DNA of 30,169 bases from Bacteroidales bacterium (lineage in GTDB: Bacteria > Bacteroidota > Bacteroidia > Bacteroidales > F082): assembly GCA_017428285.1 (NCBI GenBank), contig JAFRRE010000007.1:1-30169 (forward strand), in the 5' to 3' direction. Below, in pieces: positions 23,682-30,169 of the stretch; the first letter of the stretch is position 1; the number at the start of each line of letters is the position of its first letter. The notes below the pieces were generated by a model. That model searched no databases, was not told the DNA's origin, and saw only the letters and a program-made list of their open reading frames with translations. A program made the position numbers and the translations under genes.

Positions 23682-24445
23682 GTCCAAGAATCGAAACCAC
23701 CGCAATGATTTTGGCCGCCGGCCTCGGCACGCGCCTCAAAGCACTGACCCAAGACAAGCCCAAGGCTTTGGTAGAGCTTAACGGCAAGCCATTGTTGCAG
23801 CATTGCATCGAAAACCTGATTGCTAACGGCTTCCATCACATCGTCATCAATGTGCATCATTTTGGCGAACAAATCATTGACTTCATTAACCAACATCAGT
23901 TTGACGCTGTCATACAGATTTCCGATGAGCGCGACCTGCTGATGGACACGGGCGGCGGCATCGTAAAAGCCACTCCCCTGTTCAAGGATTCAAAAGCCGT
24001 GTTGGTGCATAATGTGGACATCATCAGCAATGTGAACCTTGGCGAGATGAGCCAACAGTTCCTAAATTCAAGGGATGATGCTTGGCTACTGACACAAGAC
24101 AGGGAGACAAATAGGAAGTTGTTGTTTGATGATGAGGACCAGCTTGTTGGGTGGATGAATAAGTCGGAAGAGAGGTTTAAATGGGTTCATGAGATGTCGG
24201 GCGTTTCGACAGGCTCAACGACCCTTAACTATAAAGAAATGGCCTTCAGCGGGCTGCATTTTTTCCGTAGCGATTTGTTTGCTGAATTTGAGATCAAGCC
24301 TCAAAGTGTCATTGATTTATACCTCAATTTGGCCAAAACCAACCGTATCATTTCCAAACCTATCCAACCCGATTATTGGTTCGATTTGGGCAAACCCGAA
24401 CAACTGCAAGCCGCCGAAAACTACCTTAACAACCTAGTAAAATGA
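23678..24445 (+). CDS. MurU-like sugar-1-phosphate nucleotidyltransferase
   Basis: A 255-residue member of the NTP-transferase family. The N-terminal signature is MILAAGLGTRLKALTQDKPKA (split: MILAAGLGTRL, then DKPKALVELNGKPLL), with the pyrophosphorylase Lys in DKPKA. The metal-binding Asp is in VLVHNVDIIS. The length fits MurU and related short uridylyl/guanylyl transferases without the left-handed helix domain. Following an AmgK-like kinase, it probably makes UDP-MurNAc from MurNAc-1-phosphate; a mannose-1-phosphate guanylyltransferase role is the main alternative. The start overlaps the kinase stop, and the stop overlaps the next start, both by ATGA. A short repeat-derived loop (SGVSTGSTT) lies at about 174-182. 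Confidence 0.82.
   Translation: MSPRIETTAMILAAGLGTRLKALTQDKPKALVELNGKPLLQHCIENLIANGFHHIVINVHHFGEQIIDFINQHQFDAVIQISDERDLLMDTGGGIVKATPLFKDSKAVLVHNVDIISNVNLGEMSQQFLNSRDDAWLLTQDRETNRKLLFDDEDQLVGWMNKSEERFKWVHEMSGVSTGSTTLNYKEMAFSGLHFFRSDLFAEFEIKPQSVIDLYLNLAKTNRIISKPIQPDYWFDLGKPEQLQAAENYLNNLVK
24199..24225 (+). repeat. Single palindromic repeat unit in the MurU-like gene
   Basis: gcgtttcgacaggctcaacg and flanks, a variant of the cccttcgacgggctcaggga unit found in the upstream kinase gene. It is read in frame as about nine extra residues. Confidence 0.6.
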
Positions 24446-27375
24446 GCCACGACACCTTCATTTCCAAGCTAGCCCAGCACATCCAAAGCCGTTACGACCT
24501 CAAAAAGCAAGAACTGACTGTAGTATTCCCCAACAAAAGGGCGGCTTTCTATCTGCGCAATGCTTTCAAAACAAGCTGTGACCAAACCATCTGGCTGCCA
24601 CAGATGATTTCTATCGAAGAAGCCATCACCCAATGGAGCGGCATCGCCTTAGCCGACACTATCGACTTGTTGTTTGAACTGATCGACATCGACGCGGGAC
24701 TGCATGTTGAGCAAGACAGCGACCTCAGCGTTTTTGGAGGTCAAGCCGCACAAATGGCCAAGGACTTCGATGAAATCGACCAATATGGCATCGATGCAAA
24801 GAAGGTGTTTGAGTTTGTAGCAGACGACAAAGAACTGCAAGTTTGGAATGTGAACGGTGAAAGCCGCACCAAAAAGGAAAAAGAGTACTTGGAATTTTTC
24901 AAGACGCTTCAACTGTACTATTTCCAACTCCGCGAGCGTTTGACACGGCAAAGGAAAGGCTACTACGGCATGATCACCAGACATCTGGCAGAATTGCCTG
25001 AATCTGAGTTATTGGAAAAAATTGGAGACAAAAGCATCGTTTTCGCTGGCTTCAATGCCTTGACTACTACAGAAGAACGCATCATCAACACGCTCATTAG
25101 AAACGGTAAGGCTGAGATTCTGTTCGATTACGATGCCTATTATGTCGATGACGAAAACAATGAGGCAGGTCTTTTTGCAAGGAAGCACAAAAAGGTTCAT
25201 CCACAATGGATTGAGAACGGCATCTCCCAAGCACTGACCACCGAGTCAAAAACCATACACATCATCAATGCCAGTGGCAACGCCATGCAGGCCAAGGCAC
25301 TTCAAGCCAAACTTCAAGAAATCCATGATGAAAAGCAAAACGAATCCAAAGAGAAACAGGATGAGAAGCAAGCCGTCATCCTTGCTGATGAGAACTTGCT
25401 GATTCCTGTCTTGAACAGTATTCCAAACGCTTTCTCAGGCTTCAAAGTCTCGATGGGCTATCCCATAACAAAAACACCTGTCAACCAGCTTGTTAAGGAA
25501 TGTTTTGCTTTGTATCGACACAAAAGAATCTCCCGAAAAATCAACGAAAACGGGACAGAGCGTATGGCAGAAGGTTGGTACATTTGGCCCGTCCTTCACT
25601 TGATGGATCTTGAAATCGTCAAAATTGTCTTCTCCCGAAACGAGCTTGAAGCCTTTAGCCATTGGAAGCAAACTGCGGTGAAGAATGGCAAATTCATCTT
25701 TGAGGACAGCGACCTGGAGTCATTCCAACAGATGCCCAACATTCAAGCGTTTCTGAAGGTTATCCTAAACAAGAAAGATGAATCATCGCCTGCCATAATC
25801 TTGGAAGACCTCAATCAAGTGCTGGTCTTCATCTCACCTTTGCTCCAATCAAAACCAGAACAAGAAAGGAATCAATTCCTACTCAACCAAGTCAGTGAAA
25901 TCGGAAAAATCATTAGTCGGTTGCAAAAAGTCATCGGGCAAAACGCCCAATATGTCAAAGACGTGCACAGCCTTGAGTCTTTGTATCGGGTGCTATCGTC
26001 AGCAGCGAGTCTGAAGCTGAACAGCAGTGAGACTGACGGCCTACAAATCATGGGCTTGCTCGAAACCCGCAACCTTGACTTTGAGCGGCTGCACCTGCTC
26101 AGCGTCAACGAAGGCATTTTGCCGCCCGACAAGTCACGAGGCAGTTTCATCCCTCAATTCATTCGCCATGCTTGTGGACTGCCTGACTACGCAGACAGTC
26201 AAGCCGTAGTCGCCTACAATTTTTATCGCCTGCTTCAAAATGGAAAAGACATTTATTTGTATTATAACAATTTAGGCGACACATCTGGCGGCGAGGCCAG
26301 CCGATTCATCCTGCAAATCAAGCACGAGCTGGCCAAAAACGCCAACATCAAAGTCGAGGAAGAATCGTTCAACAGTGCTGCAAAATCCTCTTTGGATTCA
26401 CAGAAGCTCAGCGCACAGAAAACCAAGGCCTTAGACCGTCTCCACTACCTCATCGAAGAGAAAGGCCTCTCCCCTTCCGCTTTGTCCACCTATCTAAATT
26501 GTCCGTTGAAGTATTATCTGCGGTATATCGCCCAAATTGAAGACAATAGCGTTGAGGAAGACACGGGCGTCAATGTCATAGGCACTATCATCCACGACAC
26601 ACTAGAGTTTCTGTTTGCCGACTATCTCTCGAAAGATGGAAAAACACAACTCATTGACAAAAAGCTTTTTGACAAAGTCATCAAGCCACAATGGGAACAA
26701 AAACTAGCCCTATCAATAGCGAAAAACCTGCCCAATGGCCTTCCCGATGTGGGCTTCAACTACTTGAACCGTATCACCATTGAGCAACAACTGAAGAACT
26801 ATCTCAACTACACTTCCAAACAATTGGAAAACAGCACCTTGACCCTATTGGAAACCGAAGGCGAATTGAGGTCAAGCCTGCCAACCTCTCATGGAGATTG
26901 CATTTTCTATGGTCGCACCGACCGCATCGACCAATTTGATGGTCTTATCCGAGTCATAGACTACAAGACGGGTCATGTGAGCAGCACCGACCTCAAGGTT
27001 CCCGTGCGCCATCAAAGTGAAAGCGACCTTGATTATCTGAAACAAATTCCCGAAAAAGCGCTTCAATTGCTACTTTATAAGTATTTGTATATCAAAGAGA
27101 ATCCAAGCATCATGCCCGATCAGGTAACCGCAGCCATCCATGGTCTAAAGTACGCACACGACATCGAATTTGGCCTATCAAAAGCGACTCCCAAGAAAGA
27201 CGACAAGGATGCCGACCCTAACTTTTTGGAGGATAGTTCTTTCATATGTGACATGGAAGCCATGCTTGAAGCCGTCGTAAGTGAAATGCTCGACACAGGG
27301 ACTCTGTTTGTGCAAGCTGAAGACGACAAGAAATGCAGCTACTGCGAGTTTAGGCTGATTTGCAAACGCAAATAG
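24442..27375 (+). CDS. AddB-like helicase-fold protein with Fe-S PD-(D/E)XK nuclease
   Basis: A 977-residue protein resembling AddB/RecB-type recombination nucleases of Bacteroidota. The N-terminal part is a degenerate UvrD-like helicase fold (LTVVFPNKRAAFYLRNAF in place of a proper Walker A). LHLLSVNEGILPPDKSRGSF near 550 is the typical AddB-like motif. The C-terminal nuclease (about 680-977) has LSPSALSTYLNCPLKYYLRY, GTIIHDTLEFLF, GRTDRIDQF and VIDYKTGHV, giving the H, D, D-x-K centre. Cys in NCPLKY plus CSYCEFRLIC at the end form a four-Cys set that fits the AddB iron-sulfur staple. It likely acts in double-strand break end processing with an AddA partner not in this window. It is co-transcribed with the two cell-wall genes by ATGA overlap. 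Confidence 0.87.
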   Translation: MSHDTFISKLAQHIQSRYDLKKQELTVVFPNKRAAFYLRNAFKTSCDQTIWLPQMISIEEAITQWSGIALADTIDLLFELIDIDAGLHVEQDSDLSVFGGQAAQMAKDFDEIDQYGIDAKKVFEFVADDKELQVWNVNGESRTKKEKEYLEFFKTLQLYYFQLRERLTRQRKGYYGMITRHLAELPESELLEKIGDKSIVFAGFNALTTTEERIINTLIRNGKAEILFDYDAYYVDDENNEAGLFARKHKKVHPQWIENGISQALTTESKTIHIINASGNAMQAKALQAKLQEIHDEKQNESKEKQDEKQAVILADENLLIPVLNSIPNAFSGFKVSMGYPITKTPVNQLVKECFALYRHKRISRKINENGTERMAEGWYIWPVLHLMDLEIVKIVFSRNELEAFSHWKQTAVKNGKFIFEDSDLESFQQMPNIQAFLKVILNKKDESSPAIILEDLNQVLVFISPLLQSKPEQERNQFLLNQVSEIGKIISRLQKVIGQNAQYVKDVHSLESLYRVLSSAASLKLNSSETDGLQIMGLLETRNLDFERLHLLSVNEGILPPDKSRGSFIPQFIRHACGLPDYADSQAVVAYNFYRLLQNGKDIYLYYNNLGDTSGGEASRFILQIKHELAKNANIKVEEESFNSAAKSSLDSQKLSAQKTKALDRLHYLIEEKGLSPSALSTYLNCPLKYYLRYIAQIEDNSVEEDTGVNVIGTIIHDTLEFLFADYLSKDGKTQLIDKKLFDKVIKPQWEQKLALSIAKNLPNGLPDVGFNYLNRITIEQQLKNYLNYTSKQLENSTLTLLETEGELRSSLPTSHGDCIFYGRTDRIDQFDGLIRVIDYKTGHVSSTDLKVPVRHQSESDLDYLKQIPEKALQLLLYKYLYIKENPSIMPDQVTAAIHGLKYAHDIEFGLSKATPKKDDKDADPNFLEDSSFICDMEAMLEAVVSEMLDTGTLFVQAEDDKKCSYCEFRLICKRK

Positions 27376-27385
27376 ACATGTCCGT

Positions 27386-27435
27386 TTTACACTCTACTGT
27401 AAAGTTTTGTTACACCACTGTAAAAAAATGTTACA
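27386..27435 (+). promoter_or_regulatory. Tandem TTACA/TGTAA sites upstream of tolC-like gene
   Basis: Site 1 is TTTACA-N6-TGTAAA (27386-27403). Site 2 is TTACA-N4-TGTAA (27410-27423). A third half-site TTACA lies at 27431-27435. The TTACA elements are spaced 23 and 21 bp apart, close to two helical turns. This looks like a set of activator or repressor sites. Confidence 0.6.
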
Positions 27436-27488
27436 CTTTGTTTTAAATCATAATTTTTAAATATTTGAATTTCAAATAGTTAAAATTT

Positions 27489-27504
27489 TGGCATGAGATA
27501 TGTT
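27489..27504 (+). promoter_or_regulatory. Possible sigma-54 promoter
   Basis: TGGCATGAGATATGTT resembles the -24/-12 pattern TGGCAcg-N4-ttGC: GG and GT are 10 bases apart, with one mismatch at the normally conserved C. It lies 23-32 bp before the possible start codons and 54-103 bp downstream of the tandem sites. There is no TAnnTTTG box nearby. Confidence 0.35.
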
Positions 27505-27526
27505 TTCTATTGGCACATAAAAAACT

Positions 27527-28984
27527 ATGTGTAATATGATAGCAAAACATACCTTTCTCATTTTGATGATGTCCGTTGGAGCCTTGACCAGTGTCAAGGC
27601 CCAGGACACCGTCACCATGGACCTCAAATCCTGTATGCGCTATGCCGTGGAGCATTCCACCAAGATGCGCATTGCCCATGCCGACAACCGCGATGCGCAG
27701 ATCGACCGCCGCGATGCTATTCTTGCGGCCTTCACGCCTACGATTGAAGGAAGCACTTACGCCTATTCCAACTTTGGCCGTAGCATCGACCCGGAGACCA
27801 ACACCTATATCCGAACGACCTCGTTCCACAACGGCTACAGCCTCTCGGCGGGCATCAACCTATTCAACGGATTTCAGGCGGTCAACAACCTGAAAATCAC
27901 CAAGACAGCACAACTGATGGGCTTGACCAAGGAGCAGCAAACCGAAGACCAAATCTGTCTCGCCACCATGGAGGCCTACTGCAATGTGCTGTATTACACT
28001 GAGATGCAGAAAGCTTTGCAAGCGCAAGTGGCTACAGCAGAAAAATCCGTGCAACTTGCCACAAGGCAGGAACAACTGGGGCAGAAATCCCATGCCGATG
28101 TGGTTCAGATGCAGAGCGACCTTGCCGAGCGGCAGTACCAACTGACCACCTGTCGGAACAACCTCAATAATGCCATCATCACCCTGAAGGATGTGATGTT
28201 TTGGCCGATTGAAAAACCATTGAAAATTGACGAATCGTTTTCGCAGCTGCCGCAATGCGACAGCCCTACAAACGAAACGGCTGTAGGGCTGTCACACCGT
28301 GGCAGCCGCATTATCAACGATTCGTTGTCGCGGCTGCCATATTATGACAGCCCTACAGACCAAACGGATGAAATTTCCCAAATGGTGGAATTTGCCAAAA
28401 CCAACATGCCTGCCGTAGTTTTGGCGGAAGGCACGATGAAAAACGCCCGCCTCGCATTGAAGACAGCCCGCTGGCAGTTGCTGCCTCGACTCTCGCTCTA
28501 TGGTGGCTGGTCATCGAGTTTCTTCACCTATCCGGGCATGGAGGGCTATGTGCCCACGCCCTATTTCGAGCAGTTGAAGAACAACGGCGGCGAGTATGTT
28601 CAACTCTCGTTGAGCATCCCCATCTTCGACCGCCTCTCGAAACATTCCAACATCGCAAAGCGAAAAAATGCCTACGACCGTGCCCAAGCCGATTATGAGC
28701 AAACGCTTCAAACGGTGGAGGCCGAAGTGCGCCGCGCCATCGCCGACCGCGATGGCAGCGCCGACGCCTTGCGCCAAGCCGACACCCGCGCAGAATTGCA
28801 GCAAGAGGCATACGCGCTGAACACCAAGCGTTTCGAGCAAGGATTGATTTCCTCCATCGAGTACCAAACTGCCTCGAACAACTACCTCAACGCCCTTGCC
28901 GAACAATTGAACGCCAGGCTTCAATACTTTATCAAGTGCAGCGTTGTAACTTATTATGGAGGGACACCGTATATTCAACAATGA
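27527..28984 (+). CDS. TolC-family outer-membrane efflux protein
   Basis: Outer-membrane channel protein of 485 residues (482 if ATG 27536 is used, which puts the signal peptide MIAKHTFLILMMSVGA at the exact N-terminus). The mature part begins QDTVTMDLKSCMRYAVEHS, the usual TolC-family opening. Two long coiled-coil hairpins follow (about 135-220 and 365-470), with repeated Ala/Gln/Glu heptads and the terminal segment FEQGLISSIEYQTASNNYLNA, the conserved second-repeat motif. Residues about 238-285 are an insert made by palindromic repeat DNA (SQLPQCDSPTNETAVGLSHRG, then SRLPYYDSPTDQT). It is followed by an FtsX-like permease, so it probably forms the outer-membrane part of an ABC-type efflux or lipoprotein/antimicrobial export system. 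Confidence 0.9.
   Translation: MCNMIAKHTFLILMMSVGALTSVKAQDTVTMDLKSCMRYAVEHSTKMRIAHADNRDAQIDRRDAILAAFTPTIEGSTYAYSNFGRSIDPETNTYIRTTSFHNGYSLSAGINLFNGFQAVNNLKITKTAQLMGLTKEQQTEDQICLATMEAYCNVLYYTEMQKALQAQVATAEKSVQLATRQEQLGQKSHADVVQMQSDLAERQYQLTTCRNNLNNAIITLKDVMFWPIEKPLKIDESFSQLPQCDSPTNETAVGLSHRGSRIINDSLSRLPYYDSPTDQTDEISQMVEFAKTNMPAVVLAEGTMKNARLALKTARWQLLPRLSLYGGWSSSFFTYPGMEGYVPTPYFEQLKNNGGEYVQLSLSIPIFDRLSKHSNIAKRKNAYDRAQADYEQTLQTVEAEVRRAIADRDGSADALRQADTRAELQQEAYALNTKRFEQGLISSIEYQTASNNYLNALAEQLNARLQYFIKCSVVTYYGGTPYIQQ
28232..28367 (+). repeat. Direct and inverted repeats inside the tolC-like gene
   Basis: Two imperfect direct copies of about 49 bp (28232-28280 and 28319-28367), both containing gacagccctaca followed by aaacgg or caaacgg. 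The first copy also forms a perfect 12-bp inverted repeat, gacagccctaca (28259-28270) with tgtagggctgtc (28282-28293). The whole block keeps the reading frame. Confidence 0.75.
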
Positions 28985-29075
28985 CTATGGCTTATGGCCT
29001 ATGGCAGCTTCATTAGAAAGAAGAACTTCATACCTTGTAAAAAGCTGCCATAGTCATAGGCCATCAGCCATAGTC
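28983..29075 (+). repeat. Long imperfect palindrome between tolC-like and permease genes
   Basis: The left arm (28983-29010, gactatggcttatggcctat then ggcagctt) pairs with the right arm (29042-29075). One mismatch and a six-base extra gactat in the right arm are the only differences. The loop is about 31 bases. It begins within the stop codon of the tolC-like gene. No T-tract follows directly, so it looks more like a REP-type element or RNA stabiliser than a terminator. Confidence 0.65.
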
Positions 29076-29077
29076 AA

Positions 29078-29115
29078 TAAACAATTAAACAGTTAAACAA
29101 TCAACAATTAAACAA
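29078..29115 (+). repeat. AT-rich leader repeat (ttaaaca units)
   Basis: Three spaced copies of ttaaaca with intervening acaat/atcaacaa, ending 2 bp before the permease ATG. Such A/T-rich direct repeats lie immediately before genes in several Bacteroidota; here it may serve as the translation leader. Confidence 0.5.
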
Positions 29116-29117
29116 TA

Positions 29118-30169
29118 ATGAAAACCTACCTGAAATTCCTATCCCGCAACAAACTCTACACCGCCATTGAGTTCATTGGACTGAGCATAGCCTTGGCTTT
29201 CGTCATCATCAGCTTCTGCTATGTGGTGCAGCAATACGCCGTCACCCGCGAGAACCCCGACCGTGAGCGGATTTATGCCGTGGGCGATAAAAAAGATTTC
29301 CTCAATTGCTACGGCATGAAAGAAGTCATCGACGGCAAGCTGCCCGAGGTGGAAACCGTTTCGCATTTCCATCTCATACAAGACCAGTTGATTCACGTTG
29401 GCGAACAAAACTTTGTGGGCAATATGCTTGTCTGCGACGTGGATTTCTTCAGCATCATTCCCGTTGTGTTCAAGGAAGGCAGTCCTGAAATGCTTTCGGA
29501 ACGCAATGCAGCATTCATCTCAGAAAAATTGGCTGAGAGGCTGAACGAGGAGAATGTGAACAAGCCCTTGATTGTTGGGAGTGACACGTTGAACGTTGCG
29601 GGTGTCATTGCCGACAAAGGCAGCTCTTTGCTTCCCGAGTTCGACGTGATGCTTAATTATGAATATGTGCAGTCGCCTTCTGTCAAAAGCTATCGCGGAA
29701 ACCCTTTCAACCATTGGGCTAACCTTGGCACTTTCATTAAGGTGCGATCCGATGTGGACCAAGAAGAGCTGTCCTCGAAATTGCAGGCACTCTGTGACAT
29801 GCAGTTTGAGAATAGTCCGAGTTGGGATGGACTTATGATGGTTCGTTTTGATGAGTTGTTTTACGCATCGGTTTACACTAGTTTGAATAAAGGCGACCGT
29901 TCCATGCTTCGCACGATGATCATCATCGGACTTTTGCTGCTCATTTCGGCCCTGCTGAACTACATCAACCTGAATGTCGCTTTGGTCGGGAAACGTGCCA
30001 AGGAGATGGCTTCGAGACGGTTGCTCGGTGCACAGAAGTCCGACATCGTTTGGAAATTCCTTGGCGAGGCCTTTGTCTTTACCTTGTTTAGTTTCGTTGT
30101 CGGGTTGGCAATAGCCCATGCCATTGTTCCGACCGTCAATCGGCTATTGCAGTCGGATGTGGCGATTAC
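29118..30169 (+). CDS. FtsX-like ABC transporter permease, N-terminal part
   Basis: The open frame runs off the right edge after about 350 codons. It begins MKTYLKFLSRNKLYTAIEFI with a first membrane helix at about 13-38. A large periplasmic MacB-type core domain follows (about 40-260; GDKKDFLNCYGMKEVIDGKLPEVETV, split here as two adjacent segments). Membrane helices then lie at about 263-283 and from 310, with the cytoplasmic FtsX loop ALVGKRAKEMASRRLLGAQK between them. This is the MacB_PCD/FtsX permease type common in Bacteroidota ABC efflux operons with TolC and HlyD partners. The ATPase and adaptor are presumably beyond the edge. It lies 133 bp after the tolC-like gene, separated by a palindrome. 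Confidence 0.9.
   Translation, partial: MKTYLKFLSRNKLYTAIEFIGLSIALAFVIISFCYVVQQYAVTRENPDRERIYAVGDKKDFLNCYGMKEVIDGKLPEVETVSHFHLIQDQLIHVGEQNFVGNMLVCDVDFFSIIPVVFKEGSPEMLSERNAAFISEKLAERLNEENVNKPLIVGSDTLNVAGVIADKGSSLLPEFDVMLNYEYVQSPSVKSYRGNPFNHWANLGTFIKVRSDVDQEELSSKLQALCDMQFENSPSWDGLMMVRFDELFYASVYTSLNKGDRSMLRTMIIIGLLLLISALLNYINLNVALVGKRAKEMASRRLLGAQKSDIVWKFLGEAFVFTLFSFVVGLAIAHAIVPTVNRLLQSDVAI

Noticed and set aside
27386..27435. TTACA repeats as a small CRISPR array
   Set aside because: The units are only 5-6 bp, palindromic and without unique spacers of proper length; regulatory sites fit better.
29520..30119. Minus-strand frame of 199 codons near the right edge
   Set aside because: It lies antisense to the FtsX-like permease, whose plus-strand frame is continuous from 29118 to the edge and has clear membrane helices.
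1..30169. tRNA, rRNA, prophage or insertion-sequence genes
   Set aside because: No cloverleaf-like sequence, rRNA segment, integrase or transposase frame was recognised anywhere in the window, although the defence locus would make one plausible.

Overview
The window reads as a chromosomal segment of a Bacteroidota (Bacteroidales) bacterium. The evidence is the protein families (GdhA of the Bacteroides/Prevotella type, a phosphate-selective-type porin, a GxxExxY protein, an FtsX-like permease paired with a TolC protein), repeated TAnnTTTG(C) promoter -7 boxes ahead of genes, and weak Shine-Dalgarno sites. The species cannot be named from this sequence alone.

Layout. 1-5185 (minus strand): the 5' part of gdhA, then an operon guaA > LysM/binding-domain protein > MORN-type lipoprotein. 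5260-11272 (plus strand): PrsW-type protease, ychF, a GxxExxY protein bracketed by inverted repeats, idi, then porin > YeiH-type exporter > small membrane protein. 11291-21990 (minus strand): one long defence locus, hsdM > yhcG-like nuclease > HEPN > MNT-HsdS fusion > core-less Fic-like regulator > rloA > rloB > hsdR. 22098-27375 (plus strand): a tightly overlapping operon of an AmgK-like kinase fused to a RapZ C-terminal domain, a MurU-like nucleotidyltransferase and an AddB-like nuclease. 27527-30169 (plus strand): a TolC-family efflux protein and the start of an FtsX-like ABC permease, cut by the window edge.

The most striking part is the type I restriction-modification locus. A HEPN/MNT toxin-antitoxin pair sits inside the 5' end of hsdS. 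The antitoxin nucleotidyltransferase is fused in frame to the complete specificity subunit, and a six-codon stub of the original hsdS start (MTEWKE-stop) remains upstream of the toxin, leaving a 15-bp direct repeat. An RloA/RloB (AbiL-like) module sits inside the 5' end of hsdR in the same way, leaving a 39-bp perfect direct repeat that contains the hsdR start codon and first twelve codons. Two accessory modules have thus entered one hsd operon by the same geometry: each lies immediately downstream of a duplicated host gene start, and each takes the end of its last reading frame from the host gene. Between them lies a Fic-family remnant that has lost the catalytic core but keeps the inhibitory helix and a winged helix, next to a perfect 26-bp palindrome that looks like its operator.

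A second theme is palindromic repeats living inside genes. The kinase-RapZ gene, the MurU-like gene and the tolC-like gene each carry palindromic repeat DNA that is read through in frame.
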